From: Rhizomicrobium sp. | GTDB taxonomy: Bacteria; Pseudomonadota; Alphaproteobacteria; Micropepsales; Micropepsaceae | Assembly (NCBI GenBank): GCA_037200385.1 | Contig: JBBCGL010000001.1 | Coordinates: 620,001-684,000, forward strand | DNA length: 64,000 bases | Direction of reading: 5' to 3' | In this document: positions 55,328 through 63,905 of the stretch, one piece after another | Layout of the letters: each line of letters starts with the position of its first letter | How positions within the stretch are numbered: the first letter of the stretch is position 1 | Program-made: the position numbers and the translations under genes | Notes under the pieces: generated by a model | Databases searched by the model: none | What the model was told of the DNA's origin: nothing | What the model saw: only the letters and a program-made list of their open reading frames with translations

Positions 55328-56995
55328 TCAGGCGGCCGTTGCGGCTGCGATCTGTGCCTTGGCCGTCTTCTCGACCTGCACATAGTCGGTCTTTCCCGTG
55401 CCCAGGACCGGGATGTCCTCCACCGCCAGGATGCGCCGCGGCACGGCCAGCTCGGCCACGCCGTGATTGTGCGCCCAGCCGACGAGATCGTGGCGGTTGG
55501 CGTCCTTGTTGGTGGTGACCAGCACGATCTGCTCGCCCTTGCGCCCGTCGGGCACGGCGATGGCGGCGTGGCTGTGGTCGGGCCACAGCGCCGAGGCGAT
55601 GCTTTCGACCACCGCCAGCGATACCGTCTCGCCGCCGATCTTGGCAAAGCGCTTGAGGCGGCCCTTGATCGCGATGAAGCCTTCGTCGTCGATCGACACG
55701 ACGTCGCCCGTGTCGTGCCATCCGCCGTCGGGCGGCTGGATCACGCCCGGCTGGTCGGCCTTGATATAGCCGAGCATGATGTTGGGCCCTTTGACGAACA
55801 GGCGGCCGGCATTTGGAATGCCCTCGACCGGCTCCAACCGTGCCGCCATGCCCTTCAGCAGCCGGCCCACCGTGCCCGGGCGGTTGGCCTCGGGCTGGTT
55901 CGCCGCGATCACCGGCGCCGCTTCCGTCACGCCATAGCCTTCGAGCAGCTCGATGGAATACTTCTTCCGCAGCAGGGCGCGCGTCTCGTCGCGCAGCCGC
56001 TCGGCGCCGCAGACCGCCAGGCGCAGCGAGTTCAGGTCGCCTTGGTCGCCGGCCCGGGCATATTGCGAGATGAAGGTATCGGTGGAGAGCAGGATCGTCG
56101 CGCCGGTCTTGCGGATGCGGCTGACGATCTCGCGCGGCTGCAGCGGCGTGGGATGGCACACCACCTTGATCCCGAGGAGCAGCGGCATCAGCGAGCCCAC
56201 CGTCAGGCCGAAGCAGTGGAAGGTCGGCAGCGGATTGAACAGGATGTCGGTCTCGTAGAGCCCGATATGGTTGCGCACCTGTTCGACATTGGAGAGCAGG
56301 TTGGCATGGCTGAGCGCCACGCCTTTCGGCTCGCCCTCGGTGCCGGAGGTGAACAGGATGACCGCCGGCTTCGCATGCATCGCGTTGCTCGCGACCAGGC
56401 TGGGCAGGAAGGTGCCGACCGCGGCGAAGGCCTTGTCGATCAGCGAGAGCTTTTCGCGCACCTCTTCGAGATAGACGATCTTGTAGGTCTTCGAGAGGTC
56501 CTCGATCAGCGCCTCGAACTTGCCGAGCTCGACGAAGCGCCGCGCCGTGACGATCCGCTTGATCTTGGCCGTGGCGAGCGCGCTGCGCAGGCCCGCGGCG
56601 CCGCTGGTGAAGTTCAGCATCGCCGGCACCCGGCCATAGGCCGAGACCGCGAAGAAGGCGATCACCGCCCCGGCGCCGGTCGGCAGCAGGATGCCGACCG
56701 ACTCGCCGGCCTTGGTGCCGCGCTTGAGCGCGTGACCCAGCGCCAGCGAGGCGCGGATGATCTCTTCATAGGTGAGGCTGCGCTCGTCGCCGTCGATCAG
56801 CGCCGCGCGATCGGCGCCGTAGCGCCCGCGGGCCTCGATCAGGGCATGGAACACCGGCTGCTGCCATCTCGACGCATCGAGACCGGCTGCGCTCTCTTCG
56901 CCGGACGCGGCGGCGATATTCGCGACGCTCAAATTTTCCACCCAGGATTTGTTGTTCGGATGCGAGCAGGTAAGCCCGCACCGGCCGGATTGCAC
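55328..56995 (-). CDS. AMP-dependent acyl-CoA/acyl-ACP synthetase
   Basis: A 555-residue ANL-superfamily ligase activating a fatty acid as acyl-AMP. The P-loop-like motif is ILFTSGTEGEPKGVALSHAN; LLEGYGVTEAAPVIAANQ is motif A5; WHDTGDVVSIDDEGFIAIKG gives A7; GRLKRFAKIGGETVS A8; and GKTDYVQVEK contains the A10 Lys. It resembles the synthetase half of Aas-type proteins, which points to acyl-ACP or lyso-lipid recycling. GTG at 56995 has GGGAG 7 nt before; another GTG or TTG downstream is possible. Confidence 0.9.
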   Translation of the reverse strand: MQSGRCGLTCSHPNNKSWVENLSVANIAAASGEESAAGLDASRWQQPVFHALIEARGRYGADRAALIDGDERSLTYEEIIRASLALGHALKRGTKAGESVGILLPTGAGAVIAFFAVSAYGRVPAMLNFTSGAAGLRSALATAKIKRIVTARRFVELGKFEALIEDLSKTYKIVYLEEVREKLSLIDKAFAAVGTFLPSLVASNAMHAKPAVILFTSGTEGEPKGVALSHANLLSNVEQVRNHIGLYETDILFNPLPTFHCFGLTVGSLMPLLLGIKVVCHPTPLQPREIVSRIRKTGATILLSTDTFISQYARAGDQGDLNSLRLAVCGAERLRDETRALLRKKYSIELLEGYGVTEAAPVIAANQPEANRPGTVGRLLKGMAARLEPVEGIPNAGRLFVKGPNIMLGYIKADQPGVIQPPDGGWHDTGDVVSIDDEGFIAIKGRLKRFAKIGGETVSLAVVESIASALWPDHSHAAIAVPDGRKGEQIVLVTTNKDANRHDLVGWAHNHGVAELAVPRRILAVEDIPVLGTGKTDYVQVEKTAKAQIAAATAA

Positions 56996-57210
56996 CGGCA
57001 CTCTCCCGATATATTACGAATTATTTGGGGCGTCGCCTCTTGAATGAGAGAGGGCAGGGACTACTTTCCTAAAGTGCCGGGCCTGGTGCAGGCAGGCCGA
57101 GACGTCAGCGGGCAGGACGGGCCGACCTCGGCGCCTGCATCCGGCAAATTTGAGCAAGTATCTGGCGGAGCGCCAAAAAAAGAGGATCTTGTCGGATTGA
57201 ATTCAACAAA

Positions 57211-57570
57211 TCAGTGCAGCCGGTCCACCCATTGCGACAAGCGCTGGGCAATCGCGTCCCGGACTTCGTCGGCGTTGATGGAAGAGAGCACACGGGAGAC
57301 GTGGTCTCGCCATGGCCGCGTCTCGGCCCAGACCCGATCGGCCTGCGGCTCGACCGCGGACTGCAAAGGCTGCCAGACGTCTTCCCGCAAGCGCCGTGAA
57401 TTGGCGAGCGCAATCCCGAGCGCCGCAAGGCCGGCGACGCCGACCAGCACGGCGATGCTGCGAACCGGCAATCCGCTCAGCAAGGAGCGCGAGGCGCGCT
57501 TGCGGCGGGCGGGTATGGAGGCCCGCGCGAGGGCCTTGTTGGCCGGACGGGCGGCTTTGCGGGTTGCCAT
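57211..57570 (-). CDS. Hypothetical single-span membrane protein
   Basis: A 119-residue protein with a basic, Ala/Arg-rich N-terminus (ARASIPARRKRASRSLL), one helix (SIAVLVGVAGLAALGIALAN, residues 38-57) and a charged, helical C-terminus. A strong ribosome-binding site (AAGGAG) precedes ATG at 57570, so the gene is likely real. I recognise no family. It is close to, and divergent from, lipA (94 nt). Confidence 0.7.
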   Translation of the reverse strand: MATRKAARPANKALARASIPARRKRASRSLLSGLPVRSIAVLVGVAGLAALGIALANSRRLREDVWQPLQSAVEPQADRVWAETRPWRDHVSRVLSSINADEVRDAIAQRLSQWVDRLH

Positions 57571-57664
57571 GTGAATCTCCTTCGAGGCCTATGCAACGTA
57601 CCATGGCAACAAAAGTTCAATTTTCCATGATTTCGCGCGCGCGACCCTTTATATCAGGCGGACC

Positions 57665-58621
57665 ATGACCGTCGTCATCGACCGCACGAATCAAATCGCG
57701 CCGCGCCACCCGGAAAAGGCGCATCGCCCCGACACGGCCGTGCTGCGCAAGCCCGACTGGATCCGCGTAAAGGCGCCGGTGTCGAAGGAATATGCCGCGA
57801 CGAGATCGATCGTGCGCGACCACGGCCTGCACACGGTCTGCGAGGAGGCGGCTTGCCCGAACATCGGCGAGTGCTGGACCCAGCGTCATGCCACCATGAT
57901 GATCATGGGCGACACCTGTACCCGCGCCTGCGCCTTCTGCAACGTGAAGACCGGCCTGCCGTCACCGCTCGACGATGCCGAGCCGCAGAACGTCGCCGAC
58001 GCGGTGGCGAAGCTCGGGCTCAAGCATGTCGTGATCACCTCGGTCGACCGCGACGACCTCGCCGACGGCGGGGCCGAGCATTTCGCGCGCGTGATCCGCG
58101 CCATCCGGGTCACCAGCCCAGGCACCACGATCGAGATCCTCACGCCGGACTTCCTGCGCAAGGACGGCGCGGTCGAGATCGTGATGGCGTCGCCGCCGGA
58201 CGTCTTCAACCACAATCTCGAAACCGTGCCGCGGCTCTATCTGACCGTGCGTCCCGGCGCGCGCTATTTCGCCTCGCTCCGCCTGCTGCAGAAGGCCAAG
58301 GAACTGGCGCCGCAGGGGTTCACGAAGTCCGGCCTGATGGTCGGGCTGGGCGAGAGCCGCGAGGAGATCATGCAGGTGATGGACGACCTGCGCGCCGCGG
58401 GCGTCGACTTCCTCACCATCGGGCAATATCTCCAGCCGACCAGGAAGCATGCGGCGCTGCAGCGCTATTGGACGCCGGACGAATTCGCCGCGCTGGAGGC
58501 GACCGCCCGCGCCAAGGGCTTCGCGATGGTCTCCGCCTCGCCGCTGACCCGCAGTTCCTATCATGCCGACAGCGACTTCGCCGCGCTGAAGATCGCGCGC
58601 CTTTCAAAAGCGCGCGCGTGA
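57665..58621 (+). CDS. lipA: Lipoyl synthase
   Basis: A 318-residue radical SAM enzyme inserting sulfur into octanoyl-E2 and GcvH. The auxiliary cluster ligands are C59-x4-C64-x5-C70, the radical SAM ligands C85-x3-C89-x2-C92 ([11 protein letters not shown]), and the C-terminal R-S-S-Y serine ligand is in [10 protein letters not shown]. Complete. ATG at 57665. RatA/COQ10-like gene follows after a repeat. Confidence 0.97.
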   Translation: MTVVIDRTNQIAPRHPEKAHRPDTAVLRKPDWIRVKAPVSKEYAATRSIVRDHGLHTVCEEAACPNIGECWTQRHATMMIMGDTCTRACAFCNVKTGLPSPLDDAEPQNVADAVAKLGLKHVVITSVDRDDLADGGAEHFARVIRAIRVTSPGTTIEILTPDFLRKDGAVEIVMASPPDVFNHNLETVPRLYLTVRPGARYFASLRLLQKAKELAPQGFTKSGLMVGLGESREEIMQVMDDLRAAGVDFLTIGQYLQPTRKHAALQRYWTPDEFAALEATARAKGFAMVSASPLTRSSYHADSDFAALKIARLSKARA

Positions 58622-58630
58622 CGGTGTTCG

Positions 58631-58728
58631 CTCCGATTCGCCTTCCCCTTGCGGGGAGGTCGAAAAAACGCGATGCGATTTTTCGGGCCTGTCGCGCCGA
58701 AGCTCCGAAGGAGCGAAGGCGAATGGAG
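58631..58728. repeat. Inverted repeat between lipA and the RatA-like gene
   Basis: The arms CTCCGATTCGCCTT and AAGGCGAATGGAG are inverted. Inside, CCCCTTGCGGGG and CGAAAAA...TTTTTCG form further stems. The right end overlaps the ribosome-binding site of the next gene, so folding could affect translation. Confidence 0.6.
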
Positions 58729-58736
58729 GTCTGCTG

Positions 58737-59213
58737 GTGACCACTCACACCGAAACACGGATTGTTCCGTACACGGTCGATCTGATGTACCGGGTCGTCG
58801 CCGACGTCGAGCAATACCCCAAATTCCTTCCCTGGGTCGTCGCACTGCGCGTGCTGAGCCGCGAACAGGAGGAAGGTCGCGACGTCCTTGCCGCCGAGAT
58901 GGCGATCGGCTACGGCGCGTTGCGCGAGAAATATACCAGCCGCGTGATCCTCGATCCCGCCGCTCATACCATCGACGTGGCGCAGACCTCGGGTCCGTTC
59001 AAGCAACTCGAGAACCACTGGCGCTTCACGCCGGAGGGCGGACGCTGCCGTGTCGACTTCACGCTGGCATTCGAGTTCAAGAGCCGCGTCCTCAACGCCG
59101 TCGCCGGCGCCGCCTTCGGCAAGGTCTACATCAAGATGGCCGACGCCTTCGAAGCGCGGGCGAAGGCGCTGTCCGGGAGGCCGACCGAAGATCCTGGAAC
59201 ACCTGCCGGATGA
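58737..59213 (+). CDS. RatA/COQ10-like START-domain protein
   Basis: A 158-residue START-fold protein. IVPYTVDLMYRVVADVEQYPKF, then FLPWVVALRVLSR and DFTLAFEFKSRVLNAVAG are typical of COQ10/RatA. In alphaproteobacteria the group binds ubiquinone or helps respiratory function; RatA was also reported as a ribosome-binding toxin in E. coli. GTG at 58737 follows GGAGG at 7 nt. Its 3' end overlaps the convergent gene at 59131 by 83 nt. Confidence 0.9.
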   Translation: MTTHTETRIVPYTVDLMYRVVADVEQYPKFLPWVVALRVLSREQEEGRDVLAAEMAIGYGALREKYTSRVILDPAAHTIDVAQTSGPFKQLENHWRFTPEGGRCRVDFTLAFEFKSRVLNAVAGAAFGKVYIKMADAFEARAKALSGRPTEDPGTPAG

Positions 59214-59553
59214 TGCGGTCATAGTCTTCCAGAGTCTCATACATCATCACATCTTGGCGATGCTGCGTCTGATGGATGGGGGTGCCGGCTCTCGCGACGG
59301 CTTTGACCGTCTTGTCTAGTGCCTCCGCGACTCCGAGTTCGTAATACGAGCTCGGTCTCTCGAAGGAAAGATCGGCGAGGACGGCGTCTGCAGCGACCAG
59401 CGGCGAGCTGATCGAGTGCGAGACGGCGTCGGCGGCGCCATAGCTGGGGATCGTGATGGCGACCTCCAGGTCAGCCGCCGCACGTTCGAGAATGTTCCGC
59501 TTCCTCGGCCAGTCGAGGTCCACTCCACGAGGCGCGATGACGAATATGTTCAT
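59131..59553 (-). CDS. Nucleoside 2-deoxyribosyltransferase-like protein
   Basis: A 140-residue protein with the nucleoside-deoxyribosyltransferase/TIR-like flavodoxin-type fold. Key parts are NIFVIAPRGVDLDWPRKRNI, AADAVLADLSFERPSSYYEL and GVAEALDKTVKAVARAG. The D-L-S and Y-Y-E-L-G motif carries the expected catalytic Glu. It could cleave nucleosides, nucleotides or NAD. The membrane-protein gene is 13 nt upstream on the same strand. An Arg/Pro/Ser C-terminal tail (last 20 residues) arises in the antisense overlap with the RatA-like gene. Confidence 0.72.
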   Translation of the reverse strand: MNIFVIAPRGVDLDWPRKRNILERAAADLEVAITIPSYGAADAVSHSISSPLVAADAVLADLSFERPSSYYELGVAEALDKTVKAVARAGTPIHQTQHRQDVMMYETLEDYDRIIRQVFQDLRSASRTAPSPALRRRRPS

Positions 59554-59566
59554 CGGTCAAGGCCGG

Positions 59567-60115
59567 TCACAAGATGCGCGATATCGAGACGGCGAAGCCC
59601 AGGGCGCATAGCGCCACCAGGAGGAAGAATATCAGGAAGCTCATCGGTACGACGAATTCGGAAGCGGTCGACCCCAGCGCAAAGCCTCCCTTGTAGCGCT
59701 GTAGCGCTTTTTTCTGCTGAAGGAATTCCCACTCACGGGCAAACGGCTTGGACGATTTGACGCCCGCCGGATAGCCCGGGAAAACCACGCGGTCTGAGAG
59801 TTCGTCGAGGACGTCGAACTTGGCGCCATTGAGGTCCTTGTAGGCCTCGATCTGGCTGCTCCAGAAGCGGCAGAACACGATGCCAAGGAGGGAAATCACG
59901 ACGATGATCGCGGCGGCTGTAAGCTCGACGTCCTGTCGCCCATGCGCCCAGGCGGCCGTGACTCCCAGCCCGGCGATCACAAGCGTGCAGAGCGACGAGT
60001 TGGTGCGTGCCAGCTCGATCCGCCGGTCGGTCACACGCTCCGTCGATTCGTACATCAGCTTGAATTCTTCGAACGGTATGGGATGTGTCGTGGGCTGTGT
60101 TCCGCTCGCACTCAT
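59567..60115 (-). CDS. RipA-like/SLATT-like small membrane protein
   Basis: A 182-residue protein. FEEFKLMYESTERVTDRRIE is a cytoplasmic helix that leads into two helices (about residues 43-60 and 67-84). A cytoplasmic domain, FWSSQIEAYKDLNGAKFDVL and EWEFLQQKKALQRY, is followed by a last helix near 153-178. This resembles the RipA-family membrane proteins and SLATT-type proteins that partner nucleotide-directed enzymes in defence islands. Together with the next gene it looks like a two-gene effector system; this is inference. It lies 12 nt after pncC. Confidence 0.68.
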   Translation of the reverse strand: MSASGTQPTTHPIPFEEFKLMYESTERVTDRRIELARTNSSLCTLVIAGLGVTAAWAHGRQDVELTAAAIIVVISLLGIVFCRFWSSQIEAYKDLNGAKFDVLDELSDRVVFPGYPAGVKSSKPFAREWEFLQQKKALQRYKGGFALGSTASEFVVPMSFLIFFLLVALCALGFAVSISRIL

Positions 60116-60127
60116 CGATGCCCTCCG

Positions 60128-60616
60128 TCAGATCAGCCGGTGCAGCAGGTTTAGCGCCGCTTCACAGGTCTTCAGCCGCACCTCGGTCCGCCCGATGTCG
60201 CCGAAGCGCTGCTCTTCATGCAGGATCGAACGGCCTTCGCGGCAGGCCGAGATGTGCACCAGGCCGATGGGCTTCATCGGCGTGCCGCCGCCCGGGCCTG
60301 CGATGCCGGTGACGGCGACGGCGAGCTGCGCGTTGGAATTCTCGACCGCGCCTTCGGCCATCATCCGGGCCACCGCCTCGGAGACTTCGCCCATGTCGGC
60401 GATCAGATCGCCCGGCACGCCCAGCAGATCCTGCTTGGCGCGGTTGGTGTAGACGATGAAGCCGCGATCGAACACCGCGGACGAGCCGGGGATCTCCGTC
60501 AGCAGCCCGCCGATCAATCCGCCGGTGCAGCTCTCCGCCGTGGCGATGCGCAGCTTGGCGGCGCGGGCGTCGGCGATCACGACTTCGGCAAGACGGAGCA
60601 GGGGGGAGGAGAACAT
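60128..60616 (-). CDS. pncC: Nicotinamide-nucleotide amidase (CinA C-terminal type)
   Basis: A 162-residue stand-alone CinA C-terminal domain hydrolysing NMN to NaMN. TAESCTGGLIGGLLTEIPGS is the active-site Ser/Cys region; GEVSEAVARMMAEGA and AVAVTGIAGPGGGTPMKPIG are conserved. ATG at 60616 follows AAAGG. It is in a run with pgpA and GNAT upstream and the putative effector pair downstream. NAD recycling next to a possible nucleotide hydrolase is worth noting. Confidence 0.95.
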   Translation of the reverse strand: MFSSPLLRLAEVVIADARAAKLRIATAESCTGGLIGGLLTEIPGSSAVFDRGFIVYTNRAKQDLLGVPGDLIADMGEVSEAVARMMAEGAVENSNAQLAVAVTGIAGPGGGTPMKPIGLVHISACREGRSILHEEQRFGDIGRTEVRLKTCEAALNLLHRLI

Positions 60617-60639
60617 CGCGGGCCTTTCGCTGGGGCGGG

Positions 60640-61089
60640 TCAGACTAGGCCGCGCCAGCGCAGCACCGCAATGATCGCCGCCGCCAGGGCACCCGCGATC
60701 ATGTCGTCGGTCATGATGCCCCAGCCGCGCGGCAGCTTCTCGCCCAGCGACACCGGCCACAGCTTGGTGATGTCGAGAAAGCGGAAGAGCACGAAGGCGA
60801 GGGTGAAGCCGAGCGGCGAGAGCGGCGCCGCGGCACAGGCGAGCCACTGCCCGGCCACTTCGTCGACGACGCATTCCGATGGATCGCTCTTTGCGGTTCG
60901 GGCTTCATAGATACCCGTCGCCCACACGCCGGCGGCGAAGGCGGCGCTGCTCGCGACCAGCAGCGCGGCGGGTCCGAGCGCCGACAGCATCAGCCAGGCA
61001 AAGGGTAAGGCGACAAGGCTGGCCACGGTGCCGGGCCCGTAACGGAAATGGCCGATGCCGAAGACGGTCGAGATCGCCCCGACGATCAT
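60640..61089 (-). CDS. pgpA: Phosphatidylglycerophosphatase A
   Basis: A 149-residue membrane phosphatase making phosphatidylglycerol. GIGHFRYGPGTVASLVALPF, VVDEVAGQWLA (D-E-x-x-G) and GWGIMTDDMIAGALAA (D-D) carry the metal and catalytic residues. About three to four helices. ATG at 61089 overlaps the GNAT stop (ATGA). Confidence 0.95.
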   Translation of the reverse strand: MIVGAISTVFGIGHFRYGPGTVASLVALPFAWLMLSALGPAALLVASSAAFAAGVWATGIYEARTAKSDPSECVVDEVAGQWLACAAAPLSPLGFTLAFVLFRFLDITKLWPVSLGEKLPRGWGIMTDDMIAGALAAAIIAVLRWRGLV

Positions 61090-61514
61090 CGCTCGACGAC
61101 CGGGAAGACATACATGTTCGCGGGCGAGCCTTCGAGGCTGCCGCCGGCCGAGCGGTACAGCGCGTTGCCGGCCTCGTTGTCGAGCTCCGTCAGCACCCAC
61201 ATCTCGCGCCAGCCGCGCGCGATGGCGAGACGTTTCAGATGTTCGACCATGGCGCGGCCGACGCCCTTGCGCTGGTGCGCCTCGGCGACGTCGACCTCAT
61301 AGAGCAGGAAGTCGGTGGCTTCGAAGCGGTGCAGGATATGGCCGTAGATGCGGCCCATCACGTCTCCGTCCTCGTCGAGGGCGGCCACCATCACGAAGGT
61401 CGGTTCGCGCAGCAACGCGGCGGCGCGCTGGAGCGCGGCTGCGCCCGGATAGAACAGATCCTCGGCCCGTTGCAGCAGCGCCTCGTCGCCGGGCTTGAGT
61501 TCGATCACCCGCAT
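61086..61514 (-). CDS. GNAT N-acetyltransferase
   Basis: A 142-residue acetyltransferase. LLYEVDVAEAHQRKGVGRAM is the Q/R-x-x-G-x-G/A loop; LTELDNEAGNALYRSAGG is the C-terminal motif. It resembles aminoglycoside-type GNATs. ATG at 61514 overlaps the ispDF stop by 1 nt (TGATG), so it is translationally coupled. Substrate unknown. Confidence 0.9.
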   Translation of the reverse strand: MRVIELKPGDEALLQRAEDLFYPGAAALQRAAALLREPTFVMVAALDEDGDVMGRIYGHILHRFEATDFLLYEVDVAEAHQRKGVGRAMVEHLKRLAIARGWREMWVLTELDNEAGNALYRSAGGSLEGSPANMYVFPVVER

Positions 61515-62665
61515 CACGGCAACCGGACCGTCGCCACGGCTTGCGCCGCCAGGCCCTCACGCCGGCCCTCGAAGCCGAGGCCTTCGGTCGTCGTCGCCTT
61601 CACGCTGACGCGCGACGGGTCGAGCTTGAGGATCTCGGCGATCCGCGTCCGCATCGCCTCGCGGTGCGGTCCCACTTTCGGCCGCTCGCAGATGATCGTG
61701 ACATCGCAATGGACGATGGCGCCGCCCTTGGCGCCGACCAGCGACGCGGCATGGTCGAGGAATTTCCAGGACGGCGCGCCGCGCCAGCGCGCGTCGGTGG
61801 GCGGGAAATGCTGGCCGATATCGCCTTCACCGATCGCGCCGAGGATCGCGTCGGTCAGGGCATGCAGCCCGGCATCGGCATCGGAATGTCCCTCCAGCCC
61901 GTGGTCGTGCGGCACCTTCACGCCGCAGAGCCAGACATGGTCGCCGGCGGTGAAGCGGTGCACGTCGTAGCCCATGCCGGTGCGGCTCTCGCCGAGCCGG
62001 GCGCGCAGATGCTGTTCGGCCAAGGCAAAGTCCTCCGGCGCGGTGACCTTCATGTTGCTGTCTTCGCCCGGCACCGCCTCGACATGCAAGCCGGCCAGCT
62101 CGGCGAGCGCCATGTCGTCGGTCACGCTCTCGCGCGCAAAGTGGCGATGCGCCTCGAATATCTTCGGAAACGCGAAACCCTGCGGTGTCTGGGCGCGCAG
62201 CAAGCCATCGCGCGGTACCGTCACCCACTTGCCGCTTTCCCGCTTGCGCAGCGTGTCGGCGACGGGAAGCAGCGGCACGGCACCTTCCGTCCCGGCCTGC
62301 AGCGCGGCGATGACGGCGTCGATCAGCTTCGCGGACACCAAGGGGCGGGCCGCATCGTGGATCAGCACATAATCCGGCCGGCGATGCGCGAGCGCCTCCA
62401 GCCCGTGCATCACCGAATGCTGCCGCGTCGCGCCGCCGGCGAGCACCGGCAGAAGATCCAGGCCGGCGACGGTTTCCCGATAGAGCGCTTCGTCGTTCGG
62501 ACCGATGGTGACCTGGATCGCGGTGACGGCCGGATGGCGGACGAAAGCTTCGAGCGTCCAGCGCAGGATCGGCTTGCCGAGCAAGGGCGCATATTGCTTG
62601 GGCACCGGCCCGCCGGCCCGTTCGCCTCTTCCGGCAGCAACGACAAGGACGGCGACCCCAGCCAT
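61514..62665 (-). CDS. ispDF: Bifunctional IspD/IspF of the MEP pathway
   Basis: A 383-residue fusion. IspD (about 1-220): [20 protein letters not shown] binds CTP, with [16 protein letters not shown] and [10 protein letters not shown]-like [11 protein letters not shown]. IspF (about 225-383): MGYDVHRF with the zinc D-x-[21 protein letters not shown], and [20 protein letters not shown]. Catalyses steps 3 and 5, flanking IspE. The fusion is common in alpha- and epsilonproteobacteria. ATG at 62665 with GGAG. Confidence 0.97.
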   Translation of the reverse strand: MAGVAVLVVAAGRGERAGGPVPKQYAPLLGKPILRWTLEAFVRHPAVTAIQVTIGPNDEALYRETVAGLDLLPVLAGGATRQHSVMHGLEALAHRRPDYVLIHDAARPLVSAKLIDAVIAALQAGTEGAVPLLPVADTLRKRESGKWVTVPRDGLLRAQTPQGFAFPKIFEAHRHFARESVTDDMALAELAGLHVEAVPGEDSNMKVTAPEDFALAEQHLRARLGESRTGMGYDVHRFTAGDHVWLCGVKVPHDHGLEGHSDADAGLHALTDAILGAIGEGDIGQHFPPTDARWRGAPSWKFLDHAASLVGAKGGAIVHCDVTIICERPKVGPHREAMRTRIAEILKLDPSRVSVKATTTEGLGFEGRREGLAAQAVATVRLP

Positions 62666-62797
62666 GTTTTCTCCGCAGTTTGGCGGACTGGGTAGCACAA
62701 TTGCACGACGCGGCAAGGCTACGCTGCGGCGCAACATAGGTGTTGCCTAGTTTGTAGACAGTGTCCTACCATGCCTATCCATTAGGCATGAGATGGC

Positions 62798-63904
62798 ATG
62801 GAACGCGACAAGGCCGGACTGAAGGAAGGGGCAGCCACGGCAGCGATCGCCGGTGCCTTGCCCATGCCGTTGCTGATCGTCGGCCCGGAATTGCGTGTTC
62901 TCTTCGTCAATCCGGCGGCCGAGCAGTTCTTCGACAGCGGCGCGGGGCTACTGGTCCGCCAGAGCCTCAACGCGCTTGTCCCCTTCGGCAGCCCGCTGAT
63001 CCAACTCGTCGCGCAGGCCCGCGAGCGCGGCGCCTCTGTGGGCGAGCGCAATGTCGATCTCACCACGCCGCGCTATGGCGAGCGGATCGCCGATGTCCTC
63101 GTCACGCCGCTTCCCGAACCCGAAGATTCGGTGGTCGTCATCCTGCAAGAGCGCAGCCTTGCGCAGCGGATCGACCGGCAGCTCCTGCATCGCGGCGCGG
63201 TGCGCTCGATGCACGGTATGGCGGCGGTGCTGGCGCATGAGATCAAGAATCCGCTGGCGGGCATCCGCGGCGCGGCGCAACTCCTCGAAGAAGCGCTGCC
63301 GCCGACCGAGCGCGACCTGACGCAGTTGATCTGCGACGAGACCGACCGCATCCGCGCCCTGATCGACCGCATGGAGTCGTTCGGCGACACGCGCGCCTTG
63401 CCGCGCACGCCGGTGAACATCCACGAAGTCCTGGACCGCGTGCGCAAGGTCGCCGAGACCAGCTTCGCCAAGGGTGTGACGATCATCGAGTCCTTCGATC
63501 CCTCGCTGCCGCCTGTGCTGGGCGATCGCGACCAGCTCATCCAGGTCTTCATGAATCTCGTCCGCAACGCGGCCGACGCGCTTCCCGAGACGGGCGGCGA
63601 GATCACCTTGACGACCGGCTACCGGCCCGGCGTCCGCTTCGGCGCCGCCGTCGCCGGCGAGCGCCTGAGCCTGCCGCTCGAGGTCACGGTGCGCGACAAC
63701 GGCTCGGGCGTGCCGCCGGACCTGATGCCGAACATCTTCGATCCTTTCGTCACGACCAAGCCGCGCGGTTCGGGTCTCGGCCTGGCGCTGGTCGCCAAGA
63801 TCGTCGGCGACCATGGGGGCGTCATCGAATGCGATTCCGCGCCGCGCCGAACCATTTTCCGCATCCTGCTGCCCAAGGCGGCGGGACCGAGCGAAGGAGG
63901 CTGA
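62798..63904 (+). CDS. ntrB: Nitrogen-regulation sensor kinase NtrB
   Basis: A 368-residue soluble kinase/phosphatase. PAS domain (about 17-110: [20 protein letters not shown]); HisKA with [20 protein letters not shown] (His about residue 147); HATPase with [29 protein letters not shown] and [15 protein letters not shown]. It phosphorylates NtrC in response to PII. ntrC follows with a 1-nt gap. Diverges from ispDF (132 bp). Confidence 0.95.
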   Translation: MERDKAGLKEGAATAAIAGALPMPLLIVGPELRVLFVNPAAEQFFDSGAGLLVRQSLNALVPFGSPLIQLVAQARERGASVGERNVDLTTPRYGERIADVLVTPLPEPEDSVVVILQERSLAQRIDRQLLHRGAVRSMHGMAAVLAHEIKNPLAGIRGAAQLLEEALPPTERDLTQLICDETDRIRALIDRMESFGDTRALPRTPVNIHEVLDRVRKVAETSFAKGVTIIESFDPSLPPVLGDRDQLIQVFMNLVRNAADALPETGGEITLTTGYRPGVRFGAAVAGERLSLPLEVTVRDNGSGVPPDLMPNIFDPFVTTKPRGSGLGLALVAKIVGDHGGVIECDSAPRRTIFRILLPKAAGPSEGG

Positions 63905-63905
63905 T

